A DNA stretch of 64,000 bases from the NCBI RefSeq assembly GCF_018613195.1, contig NZ_JAGGQQ010000003.1, positions 1 to 64,000 on the forward strand, given 5' to 3'. The stretch is from Bacillus sp. ISL-45. Lineage in GTDB: Bacteria; Bacillota; Bacilli; Bacillales; Cytobacillaceae. The notes below the pieces were generated by a model. That model was not told the DNA's origin. It was given only the letters and a program-made list of their open reading frames with translations, and did not search any database. The position numbers and the translations under genes are program-made. This document shows, piece by piece, positions 34,414 to 43,741 of this stretch. Position 1 is the stretch's first letter. Each line of letters opens with the position of its first letter.

Positions 34414-36372
34414 TTAGTTTGCAGTCTTTGGTTTCACTGAGTCTTTATCCTTGATGATCACTTGGAGTGCAACAAGGAGAATGAATAGGCCAAGACCGAT
34501 TATATCTGTCATACCTTCTGGGTAGATCAGCATAATACCTCCGACGATTCCCAGCACTCTTTCCCACCAGAATAATTTCCTCAGCCAGTATCCGATTATG
34601 CCAGCACCAATCGCCAGCATACCTGAAATGGCAGTGAATACCACCCAAATTAATTCTGTCCAGCTTGTGTCGATCATCAGGAGTTCAGGAGACAACACGA
34701 ACATATAAGGGATGATAAAAGCGGCGATTGCCAGCTTGGCCGAATTCACACCGGTCCGCAGCGGTTCTCCGCCGGAAACACCTGCCGCCGCGAATGCTGC
34801 AAGCGCAACAGGAGGAGTGATATCGGCAATAATACCGAAATAGAAAACAAATAAGTGAGCAGACAAATCTGGTACACCCAACAGGATGATCGCAGGTGCT
34901 GCAATTGTTGATGTGATAACATAGTTAGCCGTGGTTGGCGAACCCATACCCAAGACGATTGCTGCAAGCATCGTCAACATCAAAGTTGGTATCAAATAAC
35001 CGCCTGAAAGATCAAGCAAGCCATTTGCAAGCTTCAACCCTAGGCCGGTTTTCGTAACTACCCCAACAATGATACCAGCCGCTGCTGTAGCTGCCGCTAC
35101 TCCCAGAGCTGTCCTCGCCCCATCGACAAGTGCATCGATCGCATCTCTAAATCCGATTCTCGTCTCTTTGCTAAAAGAACTTACGACAATCGTAGATAGG
35201 ATCGACCACAAAGCAGCACGCATGATACTCATGCCGCTCACCATCAGGATAATAACAATCAGGATAGGCAAAAGCAGATAAATCTTTTTAAGAACTTCTT
35301 TTCTGTCGGGCATTTCTTCATCAGATAAACCGCGCAGCCCAATTCTCTTCGCTTCGAAGTGGGTCATGATCCAGATACCAGTAAAATATAATAACGCCGG
35401 GATCGTCGCAGCCTTGGCGATATCCCAATAGGTGATTCCGCCACCGATGAATTCAACCATCAGGAAGGCTGCTGCTCCCATGATTGGAGGCATCAGCTGA
35501 CCCCCGGTTGATGCCGCTGCTTCAACAGCACCGGCAAATTCTTTACGGTAGCCGAGCTTTTTCATCATCGGAATCGTAAAAGAACCGGATGTAACAACAT
35601 TAGCCACTGAGCTTCCGCTGATTGTTCCCTGCAGGGCGCTGGAGAAAATCGCAACCTTAGCTGGGCCTCCAGTACTCTTGCCCGCAACAGCAACAGCGAG
35701 ATCATTGAAATATTGACCTACACCCGTTTTTACCAGGAATGCCCCGAACAATAGGAACAGGAAAATAAATGTTGATGAAACACCTAATGGAGTTCCTAAA
35801 ATACCCTCGGTCGTAAAGAACATTGTCTGGACGAGAGATTCCAAATCAAGACCTCTGTGCGCCAAAAACCCTGGCATATAAGGTCCAAAAAGGGCATAAG
35901 CCATGAATAAGGCTGCAATAATCATGATCGGCAAGCCAACCGTCCTTCGTGTCGCTTCAAGGACCAGCAGGATAGCGGCAATACCAATGTAGAAATCTGT
36001 TGGTGTCAAACGGCCGACACGGTTTACGAGTTCCTCAATCATCACTGGCCAATAGGCTCCGACAGCAACAGCAATCACCGCCAATAGCAGATCATACCAT
36101 GCCACCTTTTTCACCTTCAGATTCTTCTTCCTTGCCGGAAATAACAAGAAAATCAGTGCCAGAGCGAATCCCAGGTGGATCGAACGCTGCAGCTGGGCAG
36201 TCAGGACACCAAATATGGAGGTGTATAGCTGGAACACTGAGAAAGCCAGAAGCCCGAAGAAAACAACCCATCCCATCTTGCCTGCTAATTTTCTAGTTGC
36301 GGCTTCCGGATCATATTTCTCCAGAAGCTCTTGCTGTTTTTCTTGAGATACCATTTCTTCATTTGTCGTCAA
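34414..36372 (-). CDS. TRAP transporter fused 4TM/12TM permease
   Basis: 652-aa protein with about 17 TM helices, the DctQ-like small and DctM-like large TRAP subunits fused, as in TAXI-TRAP systems. Conserved DctM segments include SSALQGTISGSSVANVVTSG and GMGSPTTANYV. TTG start with AAGGAG 9 nt upstream. It overlaps the DUF1850 gene by 14 nt and works with the TAXI binding protein 700 nt upstream. The substrate, probably a carboxylate such as glutamate, is unknown. Confidence 0.93.
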   Translation of the reverse strand: MTTNEEMVSQEKQQELLEKYDPEAATRKLAGKMGWVVFFGLLAFSVFQLYTSIFGVLTAQLQRSIHLGFALALIFLLFPARKKNLKVKKVAWYDLLLAVIAVAVGAYWPVMIEELVNRVGRLTPTDFYIGIAAILLVLEATRRTVGLPIMIIAALFMAYALFGPYMPGFLAHRGLDLESLVQTMFFTTEGILGTPLGVSSTFIFLFLLFGAFLVKTGVGQYFNDLAVAVAGKSTGGPAKVAIFSSALQGTISGSSVANVVTSGSFTIPMMKKLGYRKEFAGAVEAAASTGGQLMPPIMGAAAFLMVEFIGGGITYWDIAKAATIPALLYFTGIWIMTHFEAKRIGLRGLSDEEMPDRKEVLKKIYLLLPILIVIILMVSGMSIMRAALWSILSTIVVSSFSKETRIGFRDAIDALVDGARTALGVAAATAAAGIIVGVVTKTGLGLKLANGLLDLSGGYLIPTLMLTMLAAIVLGMGSPTTANYVITSTIAAPAIILLGVPDLSAHLFVFYFGIIADITPPVALAAFAAAGVSGGEPLRTGVNSAKLAIAAFIIPYMFVLSPELLMIDTSWTELIWVVFTAISGMLAIGAGIIGYWLRKLFWWERVLGIVGGIMLIYPEGMTDIIGLGLFILLVALQVIIKDKDSVKPKTAN

Positions 36373-36892
36373 GGATATTCACTCCTTCCAATTGCTTCAA
36401 TAAACTAATTTTCTCAATCTTTATCCGTACCCTTGTTCCTGGTTCAATCGCCTTTGACAAGGGGTACGTTATGTCTTCATAAATCAGGGTGTGGTTAGCC
36501 CGGACCTGGCCCAGCCGCATATCAAAATGCGAAAATTCCCTGGTCATATTTGTAATATAGTACTTGCCATCCTTCATCTCAAAGTTCTCTCCATCCGCAA
36601 CTTCAGATGGCATACCGATCGCAAAATCTTCGTACTCCAGTTCGAACTGTCTGATTCTTTGGCTTTCGGTAACGTTGTAGCTTTCAATCACATCTGACAG
36701 ATGGATCGAGTGCTTATACTTTATTTTAAAGGCTTCCCCTGTATTTATCGGTACATAGCAGAGTATATCATTATTTTCAGGTGTAAGAAAAACCAGAGCT
36801 TGCTTGTAAGGGATATTGATTGAGATAATTGCTAAAAAAATGATGAGGGTTAACAGAACGAAGATTTTTGATTTAAACCAGTTTATTTTCAT
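36359..36892 (-). CDS. DUF1850 protein of TRAP-TAXI system
   Basis: 177-aa protein with one N-terminal TM helix and an extracellular domain of the DUF1850 family (KYKHSIHLSDVIESYNV). DUF1850 genes commonly accompany TAXI-type TRAP transporters. ATG 36892 (MKINWFKSK) fits the family; an upstream ATG 48 nt earlier is less likely. Its function is unknown; context implies a role in TRAP assembly or binding. Confidence 0.85.
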   Translation of the reverse strand: MKINWFKSKIFVLLTLIIFLAIISINIPYKQALVFLTPENNDILCYVPINTGEAFKIKYKHSIHLSDVIESYNVTESQRIRQFELEYEDFAIGMPSEVADGENFEMKDGKYYITNMTREFSHFDMRLGQVRANHTLIYEDITYPLSKAIEPGTRVRIKIEKISLLKQLEGVNILDDK

Positions 36893-36945
36893 ATCATTAG
36901 CCTCGCCTGTCCATTGTCTCCGATGGAGTGCTTTCTTCAATACAG

Positions 36946-36977
36946 TAAAAAATAGACCGTTTGGAAGTTCGGTCTAT
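36946..36977 (-). terminator. Intercistronic terminator between TAXI and DUF1850 genes
   Basis: Minus strand ATAGACCG and CGGTCTAT pair and are followed by TTTTT. A second hairpin without T-run (TGACCGGAT/ATCCGGTCA, about 37041-37077) lies just upstream. Together they probably lower permease expression relative to the binding protein. Confidence 0.7.
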
Positions 36978-37086
36978 CCTGCCTTGGTTTTAATCCATAT
37001 GGCCTTTCTTTGCGAAAAGCCTTCTTGTTAAGGTGAATTGACCGGATAATACCCTCTATGGGCACGATCCGGTCATGTTAAAACAA

Positions 37087-38085
37087 TTACTCAGCGGCCT
37101 TGATACCTTCTTCATCATAGTACTTCTGTGCACCTGCATGGACTTCAATTCCCACACCGTTCAGTGCATTTTCCGGCTTGATTTGCTTAGCTTTTGCGTG
37201 TGTTACCTGGTCAAGATTTTCAAAGATTGACTTTGTAATGTCATAGACAAGGTCCTCTGACAGGTCTGCTTTTACAACAAGCATCGCAAGAACTGCCACT
37301 GTAGGCACTTCTGAATCCAGTTTGTATGTTCCAGAAGGGACTGCTTCTTTTGCATAGTACGGATACTTTTCAATCAGCTCATCAGCTTTGTCAGCTTCAA
37401 TTGGTACAATCACAACATCTTCAGTTGCGGAAAGCTCTTCAACAGCCGCTGTAGGTGTTCCAGCTGTGACGAAAGCCGCATCAATATTGCCATCTTTAAT
37501 ACCATTAACTGATTCATCAAAGCTCAAGTCCTGCTTTTGGATATCATCCAGTGATAGACCGTGGACTTCCAGGATTTGTTCAGCATTCGCTGCAGTACCA
37601 GAACCTGGCGCACCGATTGAGACCTTTTTGCCTTTTAGATCTTCTACTGATTTGATTCCTGATTTTGCTGTAGTTACGATTTGAATTGTTTCAGGATACA
37701 ATGTTCCGATTGCTTTAATATTGTCAATTTTGTTTCCATCAAACATCAGCTTTCCTTCTGTTGCGTAGGAAGCAATGTCAGTCTGCGTGAAGGCGATTTC
37801 ACCTTTACCATCCTTAATGCTCTGCATGTTTTCTGCAGAAGCTCCTGTTGTTTCAGCATTTGTGCTAACCCCAGTTGCGTCAGAGACGATTTTGGCAAAT
37901 GATCCGCCCAACGGGAAGTATGTACCACCCGTACCACCAGTAAGGATGCTCATGTATTTTGGTTTTTCTTCTGATTTACCTTCTCCGCTGCCCTCTTCTT
38001 CAGAGCCGCCGCCGCCACATGCAGCCAGTACCATTGAAAGAACCAGCATCAATGCAGTGAACAAAAGAAACTTTCTTTTTTTCAT
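37087..38085 (-). CDS. TAXI-family TRAP substrate-binding lipoprotein
   Basis: 332-aa lipoprotein with lipobox VLAAC near residue 23, followed by the TAXI-family fold (SILTGGTGGTYFPLGGSFAKIVSD and TDIASYATEG). It captures the transported organic acid outside the cell for the fused TRAP permease. ATG has GGGGGAATTCTG upstream. It is the first gene of the operon. Confidence 0.93.
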   Translation of the reverse strand: MKKRKFLLFTALMLVLSMVLAACGGGGSEEEGSGEGKSEEKPKYMSILTGGTGGTYFPLGGSFAKIVSDATGVSTNAETTGASAENMQSIKDGKGEIAFTQTDIASYATEGKLMFDGNKIDNIKAIGTLYPETIQIVTTAKSGIKSVEDLKGKKVSIGAPGSGTAANAEQILEVHGLSLDDIQKQDLSFDESVNGIKDGNIDAAFVTAGTPTAAVEELSATEDVVIVPIEADKADELIEKYPYYAKEAVPSGTYKLDSEVPTVAVLAMLVVKADLSEDLVYDITKSIFENLDQVTHAKAKQIKPENALNGVGIEVHAGAQKYYDEEGIKAAE

Positions 38086-38288
38086 CAGAATTCCCCCTTA
38101 TAGAAATAGAATTGTTCAACCTAATCTTAACATAAGACTTCACACAATTGTCAAACATGTTACTTACATACTATCTTTCTTATCCGATACAAATAGATTG
38201 CCATAAAAGATTTTTGAAAATACATATGCTAAAATCGTGTTGACGGTTAAAATATAATATTGCAATTGAAAGATTTGGAGGTAAATGA

Positions 38289-39014
38289 ATGGACTTTCCA
38301 ATGGGTAAAATAGAAGAAATCGTGCTTCAAAGCAAGGAACTTGGAGAAGAAGTGACCATGCTGGTATACTTGCCTGCCAACTATTCTCCCTTATATAAAT
38401 ATTCATTATTGATCGCTCAGGATGGCCGGGATTATTTCCAGCTGGGCCGAATCGGCAGAATTGCAGACGAGCTCCTTGGCAAAAAGGAAATTGAAAACGT
38501 CATCATCGTGGGAATACCATATGAATCAGTCGAAGACAGAAGGCGCAAGTATCATCCAAAAGGTGAACAGCATCAAGCCTATATCCGTTTTCTGGCTCAT
38601 GAGCTTGTACCATACCTCGATGAACAATACCCTACCTATCAAATGGGGATGGGCCGCGCACTGATTGGCGATTCACTCGCAGCCACAGTTTCACTGCTTG
38701 CAGCACTCCAGTATCCACACACATTTGGAAAGGTACTGCTGCAATCACCGTATGTAAATGAGGAAGTAGCTTCGGCTGTCAAGGGCTTTGACAAACCAGA
38801 ATTGCTGCAGATTTACCATACTGTTGGTGACCAAGAAACAGAAGTAAAAACGAGCTCTTCCAAAAACAAAGACTTCCTGACACCGAACAGGGAGCTTTCA
38901 AAGAAATTCAAGGATAGAGGCTTTGGCTATTTCTACGATGAATTCAGCGGGGACCATACATGGACCCATTGGCAGCCTGACCTTAAGAGGGCAATCAGGC
39001 ATATGTTTTCATAA
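38289..39014 (+). CDS. yjcH: Esterase YjcH
   Basis: 241-aa alpha/beta-hydrolase of the esterase D type. Nucleophile Ser in GDSLAATVS and the DGRDYF motif early in the protein match B. subtilis YjcH. GGAGG lies 8 nt before ATG 38289. It is the first gene of the conserved yjcH-yjcG-yjcF order. Substrate unknown. Confidence 0.9.
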   Translation: MDFPMGKIEEIVLQSKELGEEVTMLVYLPANYSPLYKYSLLIAQDGRDYFQLGRIGRIADELLGKKEIENVIIVGIPYESVEDRRRKYHPKGEQHQAYIRFLAHELVPYLDEQYPTYQMGMGRALIGDSLAATVSLLAALQYPHTFGKVLLQSPYVNEEVASAVKGFDKPELLQIYHTVGDQETEVKTSSSKNKDFLTPNRELSKKFKDRGFGYFYDEFSGDHTWTHWQPDLKRAIRHMFS

Positions 39015-39130
39015 TATATGCTTCTTTATATTATATATTTTGAAAATTTGTTATAATGAATGGTAAATCATATTATATGTTTATCAGTTAATCGTTCTGC
39101 ACTACACTTTATGAAACGGGGGTACCGGAG

Positions 39131-39640
39131 ATGAAATTCGGAATTGTCATTTTTCCATCGAAGAAAATCCAGGATTATGCAAATTCAATGAGAAGGCGCT
39201 ATGATCCTCACTATGCGTTAATCCCGCCTCATCTAACTTTAAAATCCTCCTTTGAAGCAACGGAGGAAGAGATCAAGGAAATTGCCAGTAAAATCTATAC
39301 CATTGCCAGGAACTTCAATCCAGTCAACATCAAAATCTCTAAAATCAGTTCCTTTAAACCCGTAAATAACGTAATTTACTTGAAGGTTGAATCACCGGAA
39401 GAATTAGAAAAACTTCATATAGAACTTAAGTCTGCCTTTGACGGCGATCAGGAGTATAACTTTGTACCACATATCACCATCGGACAAAAAATGTCAGATG
39501 ACGAACATTCTGATGTATATGGCTCATTAAAAATGACGGATGTAAGCTTTGAAGATACTGCAGACAGGATTCATTTGCTTTACCAGCTTGATAATGGCTC
39601 GTGGACAGTATATGAAACATTTCGTCTTGGAAAGGAATAA
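39131..39640 (+). CDS. yjcG: 2'-5' RNA ligase-like phosphoesterase YjcG
   Basis: 169-aa two-H phosphoesterase with the paired motifs HLTLKS (about residue 37) and HITIGQ (about 115), matching YjcG of B. subtilis, whose structure has been solved and whose exact substrate is not established. Ends 6 nt before yjcF begins, so they form one transcript. Confidence 0.92.
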   Translation: MKFGIVIFPSKKIQDYANSMRRRYDPHYALIPPHLTLKSSFEATEEEIKEIASKIYTIARNFNPVNIKISKISSFKPVNNVIYLKVESPEELEKLHIELKSAFDGDQEYNFVPHITIGQKMSDDEHSDVYGSLKMTDVSFEDTADRIHLLYQLDNGSWTVYETFRLGKE

Positions 39641-39646
39641 ACAAAC

Positions 39647-40072
39647 GTGGAAGTGAAAATTGTTAACAACGAACAAGAATTAGCAGACGCATTCGAGGTA
39701 CGCAAGGCAGTCTTCATCCATGAGCAAAATGTTCCGGAAGAAGAAGAAATCGATCAATTCGAATCCGACTCTGTCCATTTTGTGTTATATGATGATAAAG
39801 GAAAAGCAGCTGGCGCAGGGAGATTCCGGGTATTGGACGGTATCGGCAAGGTCGAACGGATTTGCGTTTTAAAAGAGAATCGCAAAACCGGCGCTGGTGT
39901 CGCCGTCATGAATAAAATTGAGGAGTATGCCAAGTCACAGGGCATATCGACCTTGAAATTGAACGCACAGACACATGCTATCCCATTTTACTCCAGACTA
40001 GGATATGAAACGGTATCAGAAGAATTCATGGATGCCGGAATTCCGCACAAAACGATGAAGAAATCTATTTAA
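39647..40072 (+). CDS. yjcF: GNAT N-acetyltransferase YjcF
   Basis: 141-aa Gcn5-related acetyltransferase. The acetyl-CoA loop is VLKENRKTGAGVAVMNK, and the C-terminal LGYETVSEEFMDAGIPHKTM is typical of the ElaA/YjcF group. The GTG start directly follows the yjcG stop. Substrate unknown. Confidence 0.9.
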   Translation: MEVKIVNNEQELADAFEVRKAVFIHEQNVPEEEEIDQFESDSVHFVLYDDKGKAAGAGRFRVLDGIGKVERICVLKENRKTGAGVAVMNKIEEYAKSQGISTLKLNAQTHAIPFYSRLGYETVSEEFMDAGIPHKTMKKSI

Positions 40073-40079
40073 ATTAAGT

Positions 40080-40116
40080 GAAACTCCATTCTAATATGAG
40101 TGGAGTTTTCGTTTTC
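40080..40116 (+). terminator. Terminator of yjcHGF
   Basis: AAACTCCA and TGGAGTTTT form the stem, followed by CGTTTTCC. Confidence 0.75.
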
Positions 40117-40193
40117 CCTATTTCCAACTAAGAGCAAAAAGCCCATTGGCTGATTAAATTTAATTATCCACAACAAATTCATCTCCGTAACAA

Positions 40194-40238
40194 CAAAAAA
40201 AGCACAACAGCTGAGTTTAAATCGACTCGCTGTAGTGC
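40194..40238 (-). terminator. Terminator of 110-aa hypothetical gene
   Basis: Minus strand GCACTACAGCGAGT pairs with the downstream ACTCAGCTGTTGTGC and ends in seven T residues; it overlaps the stop codon. Confidence 0.8.
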
Positions 40239-40549
40239 CTTCCTTTTCCCGTTAATTCAGCATATGCTTTGCTGACAACTAAGGGATTTACCTTTTTCTT
40301 ATAAACACGATCCGTATTAGAGAAACTAGTATCCGAGGCCGCCAGCTGCATTCGTGCAACAGGCTGCTGGTCCTTCCGCTTTTGCATTGGCGCAATGGCT
40401 TGCTCTTGTTGTTCCTGACCCTTTTCCACAGGATCTTCTTTACGGACCCTGCTCACTTTTTGAATCATAAATGGATCATAATCAGTCCCTATTTCACGTT
40501 CGGCATATTGTATATATTGATAATTTGTCACTGGAAGAATGTATCCCAT
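40217..40549 (-). CDS. Hypothetical protein, 110 aa, Gln-rich
   Basis: Soluble protein beginning MGYILPVTNYQYIQYAEREI, with a Lys/Gln-rich centre and basic C-terminus ending AYAELTGKGRHYSESI. ATG 40549 is chosen because GGGGG lies 8 nt upstream. The yjcE/yjcD interval of B. subtilis has a small gene in a similar place, but I cannot confirm homology. It is divergent from the helicase gene. Function unknown. Confidence 0.65.
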   Translation of the reverse strand: MGYILPVTNYQYIQYAEREIGTDYDPFMIQKVSRVRKEDPVEKGQEQQEQAIAPMQKRKDQQPVARMQLAASDTSFSNTDRVYKKKVNPLVVSKAYAELTGKGRHYSESI

Positions 40550-40771
40550 TTTGATATCCCCCAAGTTATATTATTTATATTCTCACTATATTCTTCTTTT
40601 CCTTTTACCTCTTTATGACCGTAATAAACCACTGATGAGAAAAATTTTCCTATCATCCGTCATGATAAAGAATTCCTAAAGTCATTTACCGAGCAGAAAA
40701 CACCTTTTGTTAGAAATTATATTCTGCTATGATAAAGATTGTGCTATTTTTGGTCGGAGATGAGGGAAAAC

Positions 40772-43090
40772 ATGAAAACAGCCAAGTATAATCATCAGAT
40801 AATAAGCCTTGATCAATATCACCGCGAGGACTATCAAAAGCTATATGATGATGGAAAAAAAGGAATGCTTACCTGTTCTGTATGCGGAGGACCTGTCCGT
40901 TTTTACCTCGGCATCAAGGACAAGCCACATTTCTACCATCATCTTTCCACAAAGGAAGATTGCAATAGACAAAGTGAATCCTCCCTTTCAGTCCAGCCGT
41001 CCGAGAAAGCAGAATATATCGAACGAAATGGCTTCCGTATCCCAAAGTCCCGTTCCATTACGGCTGAAGCAGAAATAGAGGAAAAGTTCGTTTCTTCTCG
41101 CGAAGTAAAGATTCCTTCACCATTTACTCCGCACCCACCGGCTAAGCCAGGGGTAAAGCTAAACTATTTAAAACAGCTTAGAGAAGCAGAAATCCATTTT
41201 GATGGCAACCAGGAAAAGGCTGTTGTTTCTACAGAGGGACCATTATTGATTTTGGCAGGTGCCGGGAGTGGCAAGACGAGAGTACTGACCGCGAGAACGG
41301 CCTTCATGATTGAAGAGAATAACATTGATCCAGGTTCTGTCATGCTTGTTACCTTTACTGCGAAGGCTGCAGCTGAGATGAAGAAACGGATTGCCAATTA
41401 CCCGGGAATGTCCCCTGCTAAGGTCAACCGGCTGATCGCTGGCACCTTCCATAGCATCTTTTACCGAATCCTCTGTTTTCACGACCGTGAAAATTGGTCA
41501 TCTGACAAGCTGATGAAAAAAGAATGGCAGCGGGAACAAATATTAAAGGAAGCTGGCCGAAAGCTCCAGCTTGACGAGAAAGAGTTTGCTTATGACCTGG
41601 CTCTCCAGCAAATCGGTTTATGGAAAAATACGATGATCATGCCAAATGAAGTGAAGCCGGAATCTCCATGGGAAGAAAAGGTCGCTTTGCTGTATAAAGA
41701 CTATGAAGCTGCTAAAGACAAGCAAAAATTATACGATTTTGATGACATGCTTCTCGGCTGTTATAAGCTTTTTAAGGAAAAGCCAGCAATCCTGGAGAAC
41801 TATCAAAATCGTTTTCACTATTTTTTAATCGACGAGTTTCAGGATATCAATAAAGTTCAATATGAACTCATGAAAATGCTATCTGACAAGAATGGGAATG
41901 TATGCGCTGTTGGCGATGATGATCAGTCAATCTATTCATTCCGAGGCAGCGATCCCGCCTACCTGTCCAAGTTTAAGACAGACTTCAAACATACTAAACT
42001 AATCATATTAAACCAAAATTACCGCTCGCCGCATGAGATTGTAGAGACAGCCAACACTTTGATTTCCGCGAATCTCATACGTCACGAAAAAGAAATGCGG
42101 GCGCAATTTTCCGGTGAGTGCCCGCCGGTAATCTTCCACCCTTATGATGAAGAAGAAGAGGCAACGATGATACTGACGGATATAAAAGAGCGAATTGAAC
42201 AGGGTGAACGCCCAGGCGATTTTGCCATCCTGTTCAGGACGAATGCAGCCAGCCGCGCAATCTTCGAGAGGCTCGCGAATTCCAGCCTGCCCTTCCGTCT
42301 TGATCAGGACATAGAATCCTTTTACGAGCGTTTCATGGTTAAAGGAATGCTGTCATTTTTGCGTCTAAGTATGAATCCTGACGATCCTGATTCAATTAAA
42401 AACATTTTGCCATCTCTCTTTTTAAAGCAGTCGATTTTCCGTGATTTACAGGCGAATAGTATCCTTAACGATTGTTCAATGCTTGAAGCACTTGCCTATG
42501 TAAAAACTGGCTTCGCTTTCCAGGAACAAAAGCTGAAGAGGCTCATTCCGATTGTACGCTCGCTGTCACCTCTATCACCAATTGCGGCAATCGATATAGT
42601 CGAGAAGGACCTTGGCTATCAGGACTTTATCAAAAAGCGCGGAAATGAAGGCAATCAGCTTGAAAAGGGCTCTGATGACATCCGGGATTTAAAAGTAGCT
42701 GCGCGCAATTTTAATACCGTCGGAGAATTCCTCGAGCATGCTGACCATATGACGGCCATGAACACAGAAATCAAGCGAAGCAGCAGGAATCACACTGATG
42801 CTATCACCCTCAGCACCATTCATCGCGCTAAGGGGCTTGAATACGGAAACGTCTATATTATCGGAACAGTAGACGGCAGCATTCCACATGATTATGCTTT
42901 GGATGCATATCGTAATGGGGACCAGCTCCCTCTGGAAGAAGAACGCCGGCTGCTCTATGTAGCAGTAACAAGAGCAGAGAAGAACTTGTTCATTTCCGTT
43001 CCACAAAAGAGACGCGGAAGAAAAGCTAACCCTTCCCGCTTTTTAGCGAATATTAAAAGAAAAATGCCAAATCAGGACCTGGGGATTTAA
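40772..43090 (+). CDS. yjcD: UvrD/PcrA-type ATP-dependent DNA helicase YjcD
   Basis: 772-aa superfamily 1 helicase: N-terminal Cys motif LTCSVCGGPVRFYLGIKDK resembling CoiA-like zinc domains (residues 25-55), Walker A GAGSGKT, Walker B DEFQDIN, motif VGDDDQSIYSFRG, and motif VI VAVTRAEKNL. Matches B. subtilis YjcD (about 759 aa). ATG 40772 (MKTAKYNHQ) follows GAGGG; in-frame upstream GTG and ATG starts lack better sites. Likely acts in DNA repair or recombination. Confidence 0.92.
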   Translation: MKTAKYNHQIISLDQYHREDYQKLYDDGKKGMLTCSVCGGPVRFYLGIKDKPHFYHHLSTKEDCNRQSESSLSVQPSEKAEYIERNGFRIPKSRSITAEAEIEEKFVSSREVKIPSPFTPHPPAKPGVKLNYLKQLREAEIHFDGNQEKAVVSTEGPLLILAGAGSGKTRVLTARTAFMIEENNIDPGSVMLVTFTAKAAAEMKKRIANYPGMSPAKVNRLIAGTFHSIFYRILCFHDRENWSSDKLMKKEWQREQILKEAGRKLQLDEKEFAYDLALQQIGLWKNTMIMPNEVKPESPWEEKVALLYKDYEAAKDKQKLYDFDDMLLGCYKLFKEKPAILENYQNRFHYFLIDEFQDINKVQYELMKMLSDKNGNVCAVGDDDQSIYSFRGSDPAYLSKFKTDFKHTKLIILNQNYRSPHEIVETANTLISANLIRHEKEMRAQFSGECPPVIFHPYDEEEEATMILTDIKERIEQGERPGDFAILFRTNAASRAIFERLANSSLPFRLDQDIESFYERFMVKGMLSFLRLSMNPDDPDSIKNILPSLFLKQSIFRDLQANSILNDCSMLEALAYVKTGFAFQEQKLKRLIPIVRSLSPLSPIAAIDIVEKDLGYQDFIKKRGNEGNQLEKGSDDIRDLKVAARNFNTVGEFLEHADHMTAMNTEIKRSSRNHTDAITLSTIHRAKGLEYGNVYIIGTVDGSIPHDYALDAYRNGDQLPLEEERRLLYVAVTRAEKNLFISVPQKRRGRKANPSRFLANIKRKMPNQDLGI

Positions 43091-43107
43091 ACTCAGGTCC
43101 TGATTTG
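43070..43107. terminator. Terminator between yjcD and spoVIF
   Basis: AAATCAGGACCTG and CAGGTCCTGATTT form a 13-bp stem around the yjcD stop codon. Confidence 0.75.
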
Positions 43108-43118
43108 ACATTCAAGAA

Positions 43119-43373
43119 TTACTTTTTATTGATCATTTTGGAGATCTGGCCAAAATCAAGCTGTTTTCCATCCTTGACAATGGATTCCACAATCTTGTCT
43201 TCCATTTCTTTACTTACTGGCTTGTTAGCCATTTTTGAAACACGGCGGATAACCCCTCTTACTGTTTGCTCATCTTTAAAATTCGCATTTTGTAATGAAT
43301 TCGCTAACTCAAATACATCATTCATATTTACGCCAGTCTTTTTTTCTATATTCTTGAAGAAATTATTATCCAT
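43119..43373 (-). CDS. spoVIF: Stage VI sporulation protein SpoVIF
   Basis: 84-aa SpoVIF (YjcC), matching the B. subtilis protein in length and conserved core VIRRVSKMANKPVSKEMEDKIVESIV. Needed for coat assembly and spore resistance through GerE. A perfect sigma-K promoter precedes it. AAGGAGG is upstream of the ATG. Confidence 0.93.
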   Translation of the reverse strand: MDNNFFKNIEKKTGVNMNDVFELANSLQNANFKDEQTVRGVIRRVSKMANKPVSKEMEDKIVESIVKDGKQLDFGQISKMINKK

Positions 43374-43403
43374 ATAAAATCACGCCTCCTTCTTTAACTA
43401 CTC

Positions 43404-43430
43404 TATAGTATGAAGGAAGCAAAAAAAGGT
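43404..43430 (-). promoter_or_regulatory. Sigma-K promoter of spoVIF
   Basis: Minus strand reads AC, 16 nt, CATACTATA, a full match to the mother-cell sigma-K consensus AC-N16-CATANNNTA. B. subtilis spoVIF is sigma-K dependent. Confidence 0.9.
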
Positions 43431-43468
43431 GAAAGTGAGCTGATAAAAATCAGCAATCCCCCCTAACA

Positions 43469-43498
43469 AGAAAAAGCTGTCCCGAATGGAACAGCTTT
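43469..43498 (-). terminator. Terminator of YjcZ-type gene
   Basis: Minus strand AAAGCTGT pairs with ACAGCTTT and runs into TTTTCTT. Confidence 0.8.
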
Positions 43499-43509
43499 CC
43501 TACTTACAT

Positions 43510-43647
43510 TTAGTTGTAGAAGCTTGCTCCTACAATAATCAACAAAATGAACAATACGACGATCAATACGAAAGTGGAGCCGTAATAGCCGCCACCGCCG
43601 TAGCCGTAGCCGCCGCCGCCGCAAAAGCCACCAAAACCGTAGCCCAT
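43510..43647 (-). CDS. YjcZ-family sporulation peptide
   Basis: 45-aa Gly/Tyr-rich peptide, [20 protein letters not shown] then [20 protein letters not shown], one TM helix. This is the typical YjcZ family pattern found near coat genes. GAGGTGAAGAAGA precedes the ATG. Upstream a sigma-K-like sequence, AC, 17 nt, CATATATTG, is present but imperfect. Membrane-associated; precise role unknown. Confidence 0.88.
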   Translation of the reverse strand: MGYGFGGFCGGGGYGYGGGGYYGSTFVLIVVLFILLIIVGASFYN

Positions 43648-43741
43648 TCTTCTTCACCTCACTTTTTATTACTCAATAGCAATATATGTAAGGCTTAACG
43701 AATACGTATGGGCGAGCCCCCACCCATTTAAAAATCGTGGG

